NCBI GenBank assembly: GCA_021234155.1
Contig: JAJEKV010000006.1
Coordinates: forward strand, 5,305,727-5,369,726
DNA from: Isoetes taiwanensis
Taxonomy: Eukaryota > Streptophyta > Lycopodiopsida > Isoetales > Isoetaceae
Direction of reading: 5' to 3'
Length of the DNA stretch: 64,000 bases
In this document: one piece after another, positions 31,540 through 44,418 of the stretch
How the letters are laid out: each line of letters opens with the position of its first letter
Numbering within the stretch: position 1 is the first letter of the stretch
The notes under the pieces: generated by a model
Databases searched by the model: none
What the model saw: the letters and a program-made list of their open reading frames with translations, nothing else
What the model was told of the DNA's origin: nothing
Position numbers and translations under genes: made by a program

Positions 31540-33075
31540 ATGGGCACTACGATTAAAGAACGGATCTCCTTGGTCCTAGCCATGGCAGTCTCTGTCCTCC
31601 CTGTTGCATATTTGGTGAACCATATTGTCCCAGAACCTTACATGGATGAGGTTTTTCACGTGCCTCAGGCACAGAAGTACTGTGAATTTGATTTTTTGTC
31701 ATGGGATCCAATGATCACAACCTTTCCAGGTCTGTATCTTTGTTCAGTAGCGTATGCTTTGGCTGTTTATCCGTGGACACAATTTATGGGTTCTTGTTTA
31801 TGCACTCCCATTGTGCTTCGGTCTGTCAACATCCTCTTCTCTCTAATCTGTAGCCTGTTATTTCGAGAAATACTTGTGGAACTTGACCCAAAAAGGAGGA
31901 CAGTGTTAGCTACTCTAAAAGCATTTGTGTTTTCTCTTTACCCTCTGCACTGGTTTTTCAGCTTCCTCTTCTACACAGATATAGGGTCAACAGCTGCTGT
32001 AATGGCCATGTATTTGGCTTGCTTGAAAGGGGCATATTGGACTAGCTCTATTTTTGCTGCAGCAGGGATAATGTTTAGGCAAACAAATGTTGTTTGGGCT
32101 GCCTTTACAATGTGCGTAGGGATACTTCAGGTTTTACAAACAACCTCAGTGTTAGATGAAACAGATGAGAATGGAAAGAACTTTGCCTTTACGGAAAAGG
32201 AATCAATTATGGACCAGTCTAATTTGAGAAAGAGGCATGGTACCAGCCTGAGATCAAGATCCAATGAGCCTCCACTAATGATAGAGCAGGCGGTTGTTTC
32301 TGAGAAGGAAGATGACCTTTTCTGGTGTCAAGGCTTTGTTAACCTGGCATGCAAAACATGGATGAAAAGATGTAAAATACTATGGAACTTTTTTCCATTT
32401 ATGATAGTGATCCTGCTGTTTATTTTGTTTGTCATCCTTAATGGCAGTATTGTTGTTGGTGCTAAGGATGCACATAAGGCATCACCTCATCTGGCACAGC
32501 CACTATACTTTGGAGTTATTGCCACCGGTGCATTGGCTCCATTACATTTTAACTCTGTTCAGTTCTGTAGCTTCTTCAGGTTCTTGAGGAGAGGAAAGCT
32601 AATATCTTTCAGCATCCTTACATTGAGTTCTCTGGCAGCATTTTGTTGTGTACATTTCTTTAGCTTGGCCCATCCTTACCTTCTAGCTGATAACCGACAT
32701 TACCCTTTTTATATATGGAAGAAAGTTATCAGATCTCATTGGAGCAACAAATATGCATTGATACCACTATATGTTTATTCTTGGTGGTCAATCATTTATG
32801 CATTACATCAGAAAGCAAGAGTCCATTATCTTTGGATTTTTGCTTTTTGTATTGGGATAGCTGCAGTCCTGATCCCTGCTCCTCTTATAGAATTTCGTTA
32901 TTTTACCGTGCCATTTTTCCTGATTGCCTTACATACTAATGGAAATACTAGTCTTACTATTCTGATCCTTATTGCTGCACAATTCGTTATTGTCAACATT
33001 ATTACAATGTACCTCTTCTTATTTAAGCCTTTTACTTGGTCTCACGAACCTGGAGTTCAGAGATTTATATGGTAA
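31540..33075 (+). CDS. ALG10: Dol-P-Glc alpha-1,2-glucosyltransferase (ALG10/DIE2 family)
   Basis: It adds the last alpha-1,2-linked glucose to the dolichol-linked Glc2Man9GlcNAc2 precursor on the ER lumenal side, before oligosaccharide transfer in N-glycosylation. The 511-residue, intronless frame has the family signature EPYMDEVFHVPQAQKYC near residue 32, followed by FDFLSWDPMITTFPGLY. FRQTNVVWAAF is another landmark. Many hydrophobic segments follow, for example YLVNHIV, ILFSLICSLLF, FFPFMIVILLFILFVI and SILTLSSLAAFCCVHFF. Near the C-terminus PLIEFRYFTVPFFL is characteristic. Length fits plant ALG10 (about 510 aa). A hydrophilic loop at residues 205-255 is typical of the family. No interruption is seen. 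Confidence 0.95.
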   Translation: MGTTIKERISLVLAMAVSVLPVAYLVNHIVPEPYMDEVFHVPQAQKYCEFDFLSWDPMITTFPGLYLCSVAYALAVYPWTQFMGSCLCTPIVLRSVNILFSLICSLLFREILVELDPKRRTVLATLKAFVFSLYPLHWFFSFLFYTDIGSTAAVMAMYLACLKGAYWTSSIFAAAGIMFRQTNVVWAAFTMCVGILQVLQTTSVLDETDENGKNFAFTEKESIMDQSNLRKRHGTSLRSRSNEPPLMIEQAVVSEKEDDLFWCQGFVNLACKTWMKRCKILWNFFPFMIVILLFILFVILNGSIVVGAKDAHKASPHLAQPLYFGVIATGALAPLHFNSVQFCSFFRFLRRGKLISFSILTLSSLAAFCCVHFFSLAHPYLLADNRHYPFYIWKKVIRSHWSNKYALIPLYVYSWWSIIYALHQKARVHYLWIFAFCIGIAAVLIPAPLIEFRYFTVPFFLIALHTNGNTSLTILILIAAQFVIVNIITMYLFLFKPFTWSHEPGVQRFIW

Positions 33076-33881
33076 TCCTAGATTGTTGATTAATTTGTTA
33101 TTCGGTCAAATATGCATTCAAAGTAATGTTTCAACTGTGCATATAACAATGTTTGCAAATTTGGTTGGCCAGGTTGCAAATGTAAATTTCAAATGGCATA
33201 AGGAAGTTGTGTAATTATGTTTGACTATATTGGGTTAACAATTTCTTTCTAGCCTTTTTACGAGTTATTCTTTTTTGGGATCTTATTGTTGCACTATTTC
33301 GAGTTTTTATCATTTAATAATCAAGTATGAGCAACGCAGTTTGTGTCGTAATGCCCATCTCTAGGATGGCAAAGTAGAGGCCATTCAGGGACTGAAGGCT
33401 TTGGTCAAGGTGTCGGGCTAAGAGCTACTACAGCAAGAGAAACGAGAGGTCCAAGGCTTATATGAGGCACTAGCTCGGTTCAATGCGAAGCTTTAAGTAT
33501 TAAACTACTGTCTTAAGAAGCGAAATAGGCATCTTTTGTGGAATACATGCTTAAATAATGCCATTTGCAGCAGCTAGCTGGAATAAGGAAGATGATAGAA
33601 AACTAAGAGATCAAAACACAATGGCAAGTAGTTACGATCCCACTTCAGCGATTGCTCTTTTACAACCTTTTTATCTATGCTAAAGTTGTAGACAATATAA
33701 AATCTGCATTTGTTTGGGGATGAACAGAGGTGGTCACCTGAAAATTAGTTTACAATTGTTAGCTCCTAGAGAAATGGTTCGTTACATGAGGTGTGAATGT
33801 AGTTTATATCATTTGTCAATTTGTAGATATGATGTGTATAGGTATCTCAGGGCGGTCAAGCCTAGGGTTTCCACCAGATAA
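33076..33881. other. ALG10 3' flank and unassigned sequence
   Basis: AT-rich. Short broken frames at about 33365-33500 read like a degraded coiled segment (AIQGLKALVKVSG, EKREVQGLYEALARF), possibly retroelement debris. No gene is supported. Confidence 0.4.
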
Positions 33882-34740
33882 TCAAAGCATTGAACTATTG
33901 TGAGTGCTGTGGAGAATCAATTTTCTTATTCTTAATGATTCTGGTACACATAATTTATTTTTGTGATACAGATCACCTTCCTTCTTGAAGTGTTTGAAGG
34001 CTTCTCTTTCTTTATTTATTCTAGTCTGCTTTGATAGGTTTACCCATACCTCGTGGAAGCCCTTGTCTGTTGGCCATGCCAAAGGATGCCTTAAGAGAGC
34101 GTCTGCAACCATGTTAAGTTTTCTGGTTCCATCCATCTTCTATGTCTTAAGTTTAGATGTGGTTGGGTGAAAACATATTGGAGGCTTTGATGGTCAATGT
34201 CCAATTGGAACTTCCTTCCCAACAAATAGTGCCACCAAATCTTTAATGCTCTCACAACTGCTAGCAGCTCCTAATCATGAGTTGGATAGTGAATCTCGTC
34301 GTCACTCGTTTTTCGAAAGTCACATGCTATGACTCTTTCCTCCTGCTCCAGTCGCAATCTTGCTAGCATTCATTGCCACCAATTTATCCTTCTCTGGATC
34401 TGGCAAGGTTAGAACTGGGGTGGTTGTCAATGCTTCTTTCAACTTCTCAAATCCTGCTTGTGCCTTCTTATGCCAATGATCCATCCAGTTCTTAACCTTT
34501 TCTATTTTGGTGAGGTCCGTCAGTGGTGCTGCTATCTTGGCAAAGTTTTTGACTAACTTTTTGTAATAACCTACTAAGTCCAGTAAGCTTCTCACCTCGT
34601 GCACGTTCTTTGGTGCTGGCCATTCAATGACTGCATGAATCTTTGCGCGGTCTGTGAAGATCCTGTCGGCTGATATGACATGTCCCAAATACTCTACTCT
34701 TGCTGTGGCGAAGTGACATTTGGACAGCTTCACGTTGAGA
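33882..34740 (-). pseudogene. Ty3-type pol fragment (RT thumb, RNase H, integrase zinc region)
   Basis: On the minus strand 34733-34320 reads KLSKCHFATARVEYLGHVIS and IEWPAPKNVHEVRSLL, then VLTLPDPEKDK, the RT-to-RNase H connection of Ty3 elements. In another frame ELLAVVRALKIWWHYLLGRK and DHQSLQYVFTQ (34319-34137) give RNase H. LNMVADALLRHP and LCVPESLRIRKLILHSTH (34136-33882) give the pre-integrase zinc region. Several frame breaks and missing ends show an old remnant. Confidence 0.75.
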
Positions 34741-35043
34741 GTTTAGAGTTTCTAGAGATGATACAAAGTACAGTATCTGCGGTATTGTTCAAAACATGGT
34801 TTTTTTTGCGACAGGTGTGAGGATTCAAAGTAGGATATTTCTGATATGATTCAAAGCAGAGTATTTTTTGTCTGATTTCTGGATTGTAAGAGATTTCAGT
34901 AGGTTCTGTAAGGGTTCTGAACAGAACATTGTGAACTACTGTAAGTGCAGGTTTATGCATTTGTGATGGATTGAAACTGCAAAAAAACACAGAGTAAAAA
35001 GTAATGTTCTAATTATCTTTTTCTGTTTCTTTTTTATCTTCCC

Positions 35044-35640
35044 GTGCTCACCAAATTGTCTTGCATGATAAGGTTTGCTTTACCCCATGGATTGTCTCGA
35101 GGCAAAGTGCATGTTTATGAACATGTAGGAAGAAATATGACATTTTACTGTTCTCAAAAACCTGGGAACATCAAATGTGTGGCTAAGTTTAATGTATTAG
35201 GATCACTTTGGAATTCTAAGGAAATTGGTATAGGACATGGACATGATGCATTTCTAGTATAGGTTAGACAAGACTTAGTATATAGTGTCAAAGTTATCTA
35301 GAAACATATGCATGACTAATGTGTATGGATTGACCTGTTTATTGGTAGCGAAACTATATACTTAACTACTTATTATTTCGTAGATAAAGCAGACCTTTAC
35401 ATGACGACCAACAATGTAGCTGAATTTAGTACACTGGGTGAGGTCATACTTGTTGGAGATTTTAATACCATGATGAATGATATGCAGAAAATCTCATATG
35501 ATGTGGGAGATAGCTTATAGAGATATACATGGAGCCTAAGTTTGTTAGATCTTCCATTGACAGGATGAAGAATAGCATGGGGTTGTCTGTCAACAACATG
35601 TGATTTAAAAATGTTGAATAGAGCAAAACTCTCGCCTCAT
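35044..35640 (+). pseudogene. LINE endonuclease fragment
   Basis: The plus-strand frame EFSTLGEVILVGDFNTMMND (about 35425-35485) carries the G-D-F-N motif of an apurinic-like LINE endonuclease. LPHGLSRGKVHVYEHVG (35086-35140) fits the preceding strand region. Stops and frame breaks are frequent. Confidence 0.5.
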
Positions 35641-35679
35641 CCTCCTACAAATTTCTGTGCAATCCAAGTTTTTAGTCCC

Positions 35680-36750
35680 AAACATTTGTCATATTCAAGT
35701 CCCTGCCAAATATCCAGTTGTCAACTGTATTCTCGTGTTGGGATATCCAGTCACATAACTGCCCTTTTAGAAGCATAAATAGCACCCATTGACATCCTTT
35801 GTTTTCAAAGATAACCAACAGCCATCTGCCATAAGTACCTGCAAATTGGCGCCTATGCACTTGCCCCTTTCAAAGAATGCATATATCTCCTTTTGTACCT
35901 TGGGCTGCATAGCTGAAAGATGAGTAACAGCTACCAATCCAACTGCCAAGCCTCAAAGCCTAGGATCCTATGTTCTTGTAACATTAGTCTGATAGCGCGG
36001 ACTACCACATATATATCAACCAGTTCTTGGTCCCTTAGGAATCTCTTGCTGTTGGGACTTATACCCATTACTCTTCTTTCGGCTGTCAAACCGTGTTCCC
36101 CTTCGAGGTCTCCTTTCATCTCGACCTCTTCTACCCTTGTTATCTTTTCTATTATCATACTTTTCTCTTTTCATTCTCTTTTGTTCTCTCGATGGTGTCC
36201 CTTCCCATATCACCAATCTTCTAGCTTTGGGATTAAGTTTCCTCTCAGCAGCTCCTCTCCTACTTTTCGGATTGCATCTGCCATATCTACTGGTTCTAAA
36301 AGATCCAACTCTGCAAAGATTTCCTCTCGCAATCCATTAACATATTTTTGCAAAAGTTCAGCTTCACTGAGATTGCAAACTTGGGACCCTAAGTGATTAA
36401 ACTTCAGGTTATAATCAGCTACAGATTCTCCTTCTTCCTGTTTGATTTGGTCCCATTCTTTCTGAAGGATTCTATAATAGTTGGCAGGCAAATAATTTGC
36501 TTCAAAAGCATGCTTGAACTCATACCATAAATTAATCTGAGGTTCCATCTGTCTCCTTCCCTGCCACCAAACCTTTTTCTTGTTCAGACGCCTTGACCCA
36601 TTCAAATAATTTCTCTCAAATACCCAAGAAACTGATAACCTGTATTGGTTTTACACCGGAACCCCCTTTGAAGTAAGGCATATCCACCTTTTCAAGCCAC
36701 TTACACAATCTGTCTTTCTTGGATAAATCCGAGAGCCGCTAACACTAGAG
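35680..36750 (-). pseudogene. Ty3-type gag remnant
   Basis: Minus frame 36605-36210 has LWYEFKHAFEANYLP, LQKEWDQIKQEEGESVADY and LLQKYVNGLREEIFAEL, the retrotrans_gag core. Overlapping frames downstream are Arg/Lys-rich (GRRGRDERRPRRGTRF), followed by unrecognised sequence to about 35680. It probably belongs to the same decayed element as the pol pieces at 33.9-34.7 kb, with the LINE fragment between them. Confidence 0.65.
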
Positions 36751-37805
36751 GATGCTTAAGTACCCCTTGATACCTCGCAAGTTCCAGGAAACAATAATAA
36801 TTGCCAAGGGTTATCAAATTACTCAATATTTAAGCTCCACTTGTGGGGCCATATCCAAGGTTGGCCATATCTTTCTTGGAAGATCCCGCTTGGACATGAT
36901 GGACAAACACAACCATCATATCCTGAAAGTGGTGTAATAATATCTAAGGTTGGCTAGGGTGTGGCAATATTGTTGCAAGGAAGCGGAAAATATATAGCCC
37001 TCTAGAAAAGTGGAACACCATCTGAACGTTGTCCTTAAGCAAAAGAAGCATGGATTTGACCCAATCATAAAAAGACCCTTGTAGATCCTTCCTGACCTTA
37101 GTTACCCCCAACAGGACCGGAAGCAAACCCATTCATGAAAGAAGCATCGTTTGTCAAAGTTGATGATGTATCGAGTCTGGCATTATCATGAAAGAGTTTA
37201 CATGTCCACGGCCCAACATAGAAAAGAGAATAACCCTTAGAAAACATGGATCCAAGTTGAAAGCCTAAAGGTTTAACCCAATCATCATTAAGAGCTTGTA
37301 TGGTTCCAAAAATGGTAGAAATGGCACCCACCCATAAACAAAAAGGAAACAAAGTGGGCTCCTGTGCAACCCCTCCGTGTTCCTAGCATTGGCCACAAAC
37401 ATAACAATTAATACGAAAGAGAGCCATTGAAATGAGTTGAGGTCTTTCGAGCTAGAAAATCGTCGCCAGAATGCGAGATAAACTGCTTAATATATTATAG
37501 AGAAGATCGATTCCACGAACTTGAGCATGATTTGAAGGAAAGCATTCGCCATATGAGAAATATTATCATTAAAGTTGATTCTTATATTAAAGAAATCCAT
37601 CATAACATGGCTGTAAATACACCAAGTTGGTAGGAAAGTAAACTGATATAGACCAACTAAGATCTAGTAGCACAAGATTCAAGAGACCTTATAACTGGTA
37701 GTAAGCTTATAGATGTCGTAAAGAACATCACTACAAACGTGGATTCAATCTGAGGACCTGCTGCCTTGACTAGAGAATGTTCCAGACGAGCCTTTAGCTC
37801 AGTAT
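36751..37805. other. Unassigned, probable retroelement debris
   Basis: Two related minus-strand segments (KDLQGSFYDWVKSMLLLL near 37060 and ALNDDWVKPLGFQLGSMFSK near 37270) look like diverged copies of one repeat. No intact gene is present. Confidence 0.3.
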
Positions 37806-38464
37806 TCAGCATTGAGATCCGAGAGGGAAAGAGCCAGATTGGATAAAAAAGAGCTTCAGACTATTTGGGGTTGAAATCTGGCCTCCATTTTTTGAAGTAG
37901 AACTTGACATTAAGGCAGGTGATGATCCCCTTCTTGAAAAATAATAGGGCTTCTCTTTTAGATTGTAATGTGATAAGGAAGTACAAGTTACCCAAAGGTT
38001 TGACTTGAGGCAGAATTCTGTCCCTGCAAACCCATTCAAGAGTCTTCTTAACCTCTCCTAATGAAGGTTTGCCCCTTATAATTTTAGCTATAAGAGCTTG
38101 ATTATCAAGGTGGCAAATCTGGTTTGCCACCTCAGGGATATGAAGGGAGACAAATGCAATTTCTCCCTATCACGAAATGCAACAGATGTTGTATGAGTAG
38201 AAAGTATATCAAGAGCCTTAGCAAGCATAGCAGGAGCTTCCATGATCAGTAAGTTTCAAGCCAGTGATAGCTTTCAAGCCAGGAACAATGCACCAATGGA
38301 TATTCAGTAGGTTCTGCCCCCATGTTATCAAAGATCAAGAGCCTAACAAGTCTTCGCACAAAGGCAGGGTCAGCTCCTCCTATGGCAAAACCTCCAACAC
38401 AAGTGAATAGATCCAAGTCGAGTTGTGTAGTGTCGATAATTGAGACCCATAATGGGGCCCTCAA
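37806..38464 (-). pseudogene. LINE ORF1-like (DUF4283-type) fragment
   Basis: Minus frame 38130-37861 reads NQALIAKIIRGKPSLGEVKK, WVCRDRILPQVKPLGNLYF and KREALLFFKKGI, ending KFYFKKWRPDFNPK. This matches the DUF4283 domain common in plant LINE first ORFs and related gag-like proteins. A short frame at 38464-38246 (LFTCVGGFAIGGADPAFVRR) lies upstream without a clear match. Confidence 0.5.
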
Positions 38465-39998
38465 TATATCCCCACCAGATGTGATATGTGTTCACAAGAA
38501 TCACAGACCGAGTGATAGTAGGGACTTGAAAAGGGAAAGAAGATGGCATGGATAAATGAAGAGATTGCAGATGCTTCTGATATCAGAGGACTGGAATCAG
38601 TGGAGAAGACCAAAAACTTCATTTGGAGGTAGCATCAGGTTAATATAAAGCTCCAAAGTAATATTATCGATAAAGCCCTAGATGCCTCTTCCTCGGAAGA
38701 TGGAAATCATCATTTTAGCAACTGTCTATGGCCAGAATGGACTCTAGAACTTGCATCAGATCAACTTAATATTTAGAGTATTTTGGTTGATAAAACTTTT
38801 ATATTTCTTCATTTCCCTTAGTCCTAACAATTTGTCTTTTATACTCTTCTAGTGGCAAAACAATTATATTTTGGATTTGAGACCACCCAAAGACGCACTT
38901 TATAGTAGTTGTTCATGGCCCTTGATGATCTTCGCGTTAAAATAATATCTATCTATTCATCTATCTATGAAGAATGTGGGAAGGGTAGGAATGTATAATG
39001 ATGGAATTATATGGCTTACTGATTTTTTCACTATGATATTGCATTCACTTTTCTTCGCAGGCACACTTTCTATATTGTGCAAACAGTTATCCTAGAAGCC
39101 GATGGATTTGGCAATAAGCTTTCATCAACCCAAGGGGAGTTCGCATAGTTTTAGCCATACGAACAAGGTGCATGACCCAAAAGTTTTTTTTAGTGTTTGA
39201 ACCGCAGATATATGTCATACATAGAAGGGTTTTTTTTTTGGTGATTCTAGTACAATAGGTGGCTCAAAAAGTTCCTTTTTTTTCTTTTTTATAATTTCTA
39301 AGCCATATACAATGATTTTTTGATTGACCCCTTCCACGCAGCAGCATATCCCTTACCAAGAGAGACCCCAGGGGAAGTACCGTACAATAATTTAGATAGT
39401 CAACAAAACTAACCTCGTTACACCAACAACTCTTCACTAAGCTAAGAAAGTGCCAACTTTGGCTAGTAAGCTTTCATCAAGTTGGAGTACCATACAGTAA
39501 TTTAGATAGTCTACAAAAATAACCACTTGAGCCCTGTTACACCACCAACTCTTCACTAGACTAAAAAATAGTAGCTTTGGCTAGTCATAGCTTTAAGATA
39601 GTTGGGTGACCATGAAGTGATTTAACTCCAAACAATTATCCCAACCTCCCATGAATAATAACGTTTTGCCAGAGGAACATGTTTAGAAACATGCAACTAT
39701 CACAATCTAAATGACATATCCCATGATAGCAACTTTTCACAAATAGATTGATCCAAGGCTAAAACCCATCTTAGAATCAGGCTTTTGACTCAAGTCAATC
39801 AATTGACATGCCCCCAACATAGCAACTTCCAACTAGAGCATCTAAAAAAATATTAAAATGGCAACCGGTAGACCAAAAGTCAACCTGCTGCACAACCACC
39901 TTTCATTTGATTCTTCAAAACAGGGAACATTTTGGTTTTTTTATCATCTTTTCTATTAAATTAGCATTGACTTGCTTTTATGATACAACTTTTTCCAT
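38465..39998. other. Non-coding, AT-rich
   Basis: No gene is seen. A short (TATC)n-type microsatellite lies near 38945-38968. Two diverged copies of a segment containing CAGTAATTTAGATAGTC and CACCAACTCTTCACTA occur at about 39380-39460 and 39490-39570. Confidence 0.5.
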
Positions 39999-42900
39999 TT
40001 ATTTAGATTCCATGGCTATATCCACCCGATAATCCAGATGATAACTTGGGGTTGGAGAATGCATTGTTTTAGCAAATTGATCTCCTAAACCAATGAGCTT
40101 GGCTTCAAGATCATAGGCCTCCTGCAATTCCCGTACAACATCAGTCATTGTAGGCCTGCACCACCCAGCTGGCTCAATACAGAACATTGCAAGTTCTGCA
40201 ACTTTCCATGCAGATTCTGTAGAGAAATTATTTTTAAGGGTACAGTCAAAAACTCCTTCTATGTTGCCTTTCTGCAAATGTCCCCTGGCCTGCAAAATCA
40301 TAACTTAACCAAAGTTCTTACAGATCAATTGCATAAAGGATAACACTATTACCCATGTAACAATGCTGCTATTTGGCAAAAAGTGCTCAGGACAATGAGG
40401 ATCACATGCAGATATTGTTTCAAGAAGAACAATTCCGAAACTATATACATCACTTTTCTCTGTCAATCGTTGCTGCATATAATACCTGCATTAAGAGAGG
40501 TCATTTCAGAATGAAGCAAGCTTACGATGTCTTGAACCAACCAGAAAGTATAGGGTAGTACTCGGGATCAAGGTAACCAAAGGTCCCCTTCACTGCCGTG
40601 GAAACAGAGCTTGACCCATCTGCCACTGACTTCGAAAGTCCGAAATCAGCAAGTTTTGCACTCCAGTCATCACTTACCAGAATGTTGCTACTTTTCACAT
40701 CACGATGGATAATGCTAGGACTGCACCCAGTATGCAAGTAGTCCAGACCTGAAACACTAAGGTAACCTCATCAAGTCCTTTTCACTGCAGATATCACAAA
40801 TCACTGAGTTATTGAACAGTCCTAAGGAAACCTTTTGCTGCATCAAGAACTATCCTCAGCCTTGTGAACCAGCTTATGACTTTGTCGTCTGCAACACCTG
40901 GATTTATAAAGGATTATTATTCATGCAATCTTCTCACTTAGAATTTGGCTTCCAAAAGACAGACATGCCAATGAATATTTACCATGCAAATGGTCACGTA
41001 AGGTTCCCTTCTGCATGTACTCATACACCAACATACTTTCTTGCCCATACTGGCAGTACCCAATGAAAGAAACAAGATTTTTATGATGTATTCTTGACAG
41101 CAAATTTACCTGACCCAAAGCGTAAAGAGTTATTTCATCACTAATACCTGATAAGTAAAATGTAGAAAAATGGAAAACCTTGTTCTGGTTACTTCTATAA
41201 TATAATGGATGTGATGGCTTGAGATAGTTAGTTTACCTCATTAAAATAGTCCCTTGTACCTTGACAGGATTCATCCCTAGAGATCTTAACTGCAATTTCC
41301 TTGTCATCCTTTAGCTTCCCATAGTAAACAACCCCAAACCCACCTGAACCAATTTTTTGGCTGAAGTCATTGGTAGCCTCCTTTAACTCTTCCAACTGAA
41401 AAACATGGGCCTGATCCACAGTCTGTTCCTGTTGGGTATTTACAGAGGTCCTTGAAGCATAAGGACTGATCATTGCTAGCTTGGAGTCGTCTGTGGCTGT
41501 GTGGTTGAAAAGACATAAGCTCGATGTTGTTTCACAATTGCTGAAAACGAATTTGAGTTTGCAGCCTTACCAGTAACCATGCTTTTAGGTTCATCCACTT
41601 CATTATGTCTGTAATAGAAATGGCGCAAGCAAAATCCTCCTACTAGGCAAAACAGTATGCTGCAAACTATGCAAAGAACTATAACAATAGTCTTTAATTT
41701 TGTGCTTGAACAGGCTGAACAAAGTCTCGGATTACCATACCACCTACAATAAAATGTGAAATTCAGTACGAACTTTTGTATTTGTGACAAAAACCTTAGA
41801 ATTTGGTGAGTAGTTATGGTCAAATGGGTAATAAAGATGAGCGTAAGTGTGTGAAGACTAGAAGCATAAATCACGTTCTGCCATAAAGTTATATGCCGCT
41901 ATTGCTATGTCTTAGGGTATTGTCTAATTCACTAAGAATGTAGCATTCTATAAAGAAATTTATGGTACGGGCAGCCTATGGAAGTTAAATCTCTGAATGT
42001 GGACACACAGAAACTCGACGCCGGGTTTCTGTATTAGCTGCTGTGGTACACTTCCAGAAAGCTGATTGTTTTGCAAAAACCTGCATTAAACGTACACAAC
42101 ATTAGGAATTTCTATTAAAAGAAGAAAAAATCCTTGTTAGCATCATGATAGGGTCACACATTTAAGTTGAAGTAAGATAGTTACACTTGTTTCAAGGAAA
42201 AAAGCTGACTTAATGCTGCTGGGATTGGGCCTGTAAGCTTGTTGTTTTGAAGATGCCTGGAAAAGTATTCAAAACATCTTTAGCAACGTAATACTAGAAA
42301 CAACTTTATAGAAATTTTCTTGGTAACTTACAGCCTTTGCAAACTGGAAAGTGAACTAAGATCTGGAATAGCCCCTGTCAAATTGTTTCCATCAAGCAAT
42401 CTGATTTTGAAACTTTGAATCAGGGAAATGAAAACCCCAAACGTGCAGGGAAAGATGCTTATGACAAAATTTGCTCTACAGTCATCTTACAAGTCTAATA
42501 AGCTTGTCAGTTTGGAAACACTAGCTGGTATAGTTCCACTCAAGTTCTTATTTGTCAATGATCTGCAGAAATGACATTGCCGATATTTTCCAAAAACCAA
42601 GCCTTCTATGTACTAAAAATAAAACCCAGTAAGAAGAATATCTTACATTCCTGTGACTCTGGGTTGTGTAGTAAAGCTAGAACTACATTCGACCCATCCC
42701 CAAGGAAAAGGAATGCATGGGTCGCTTACCCCTTCCAAACCAAATTGCTCCTGAAATGTGATAAGCACATTGGCTGCAGATACAGTAATTGATTAAATCC
42801 AACTCTGAATTTTTATTTTCCAAACATGTGAACAATGCTGAAACACCTACTATCTTCATTTGCAGTTTGTGGTTGCTTTTTCACTATCTGAAGTATTTCC

Positions 42901-44418
42901 AAAGCATTCAAAATAGGCCCAAGATTCGCGTCTGAAGTCCTTCGGAAAGCAAAATTTACAAGTTGTGGTAAAGTTATATTCTCATATCCTCGCTCCAAAG
43001 TAACAAATGCGCCATAGTCCTTTTTAAGGTCAAGTGGAATATTCTGGTAAGTTGTGTCATTGTTGAGGACCAGAGCAAACTTGCGAATATCTGATGCCTT
43101 AAGTCGCTCAATTTCAGCAAAATAGGCATGAGCATAAGAATTTGCTGGAAATGAATCCAAGTTGAAACGATATGTGATATTTCCTTCTGTCCCAACTACA
43201 GCAGTTTGCATGACTTTCATAGGCGGCATATCTTGCACGTTTATTTTAATCTTCTTACTTGTGTTGTACTTTTGCGTACCATCCGCCTCATTGGCTAGAT
43301 GATATGGTTTTGTAAGATCAGATTTCCATATACGATCAACATCATCATCTGGATACCTGCCTTTCAATATGTTGAAGGTACCAAGAAGCAAGTAATCAAC
43401 ATATAACATTTTGAGTTCAATGCCATTTTCAGATAATAATTACAAAACTATCCCATACCTGATGTCATCTGATGATAGAGCACCAAAATTTATCCTCAAT
43501 GAATTTTTAAGGTGGGCATACAGCTCGTCCGATGTATAATACATCGCTCCAAGAAGTAATCTTGTTTCCAAGGATGACACAAATGGCATATTAACGCTTC
43601 CCTTGATGAGACAAACGTCTAAAACTGAACCTGTTGAAAGCACAATCATTTCTTCAACATGCTCTGCAAATGCATCATCAAGTTGTATACTGGCCCAAAG
43701 TGTTGCATTTAAATAAACATCAAATGCAGGAAGATTGTTCTTTCCATCATAATTTCCATAGAGAAATGCTGCCCTGATTAAATAGCGTCTATTTGCATTC
43801 ACAGGAATACTGTAACAGCTTTTCTGGCCTGAGAATGACCTCAGATGATGTAACTGCAAGGACTTGTTTACAGAGATGGTAACCTTGGATCCAACAGAGA
43901 CATAAGTGTCATCAGGCTGCCACTGGATGCCACTGTTATCAGTGTAAGACTGATTGCCGCCACAATCAAGGCTTAAAAATCCTGCATTGAATAGTATAGA
44001 ATCATGCCACGAAGTTGAGTCTTAGACCAATTAATACAATATAGGAAGATTAATGTCCAGAGCTGAATACAATATCATAGGAACTTCTCGAAAGACCAAT
44101 GTCTAAACCTTATACTGACAAACCAAACTATCATACAGGACACATCAGATGATACACTGATTGATGCATATTTATGGCCCATTGCCTAATGCCTGATGAA
44201 ACGAAATTTTCTTGTTAAGACAGACCACCAAGGTATAAATTATGAAAGAATTGAATCTTGTTGCAGAGACAGAAAATACCAGGTTGAGCCGAAACAATGA
44301 CATGTCCCATCTGAAGCATGGCAAAAGTGAGAATCCCTGAGAGCATAATGAAATAGTTTTGCAGAAGCATCCTCAAGTTATGAATCCGTTGCCCTTCGAC
44401 ATTCACAGTGTTGTGCAC
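39999..44418 (-). CDS. Malectin-like LRR receptor-like serine/threonine kinase
   Basis: Exon 1 (44418-44280) gives a signal peptide ([20 protein letters not shown]). Exons 43981-43459 and 43356 to about 42850 encode the malectin-like ectodomain ([23 protein letters not shown]). An exon at about 42779-42650 has [15 protein letters not shown], then four short LRR exons follow ([62 protein letters not shown]). Exon 41743-41571 carries the membrane helix [19 protein letters not shown]. Kinase exons are 41496-41237, 41109-40983, about 40902-40832, 40748-40562, 40485-40353 and 40289-39999. Key residues: [11 protein letters not shown], Lys in [38 protein letters not shown]. It resembles Arabidopsis At1g67720-type LRR-I kinases of the plasma membrane. 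All junctions examined keep frame; the ligand is unknown. Confidence 0.85.
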
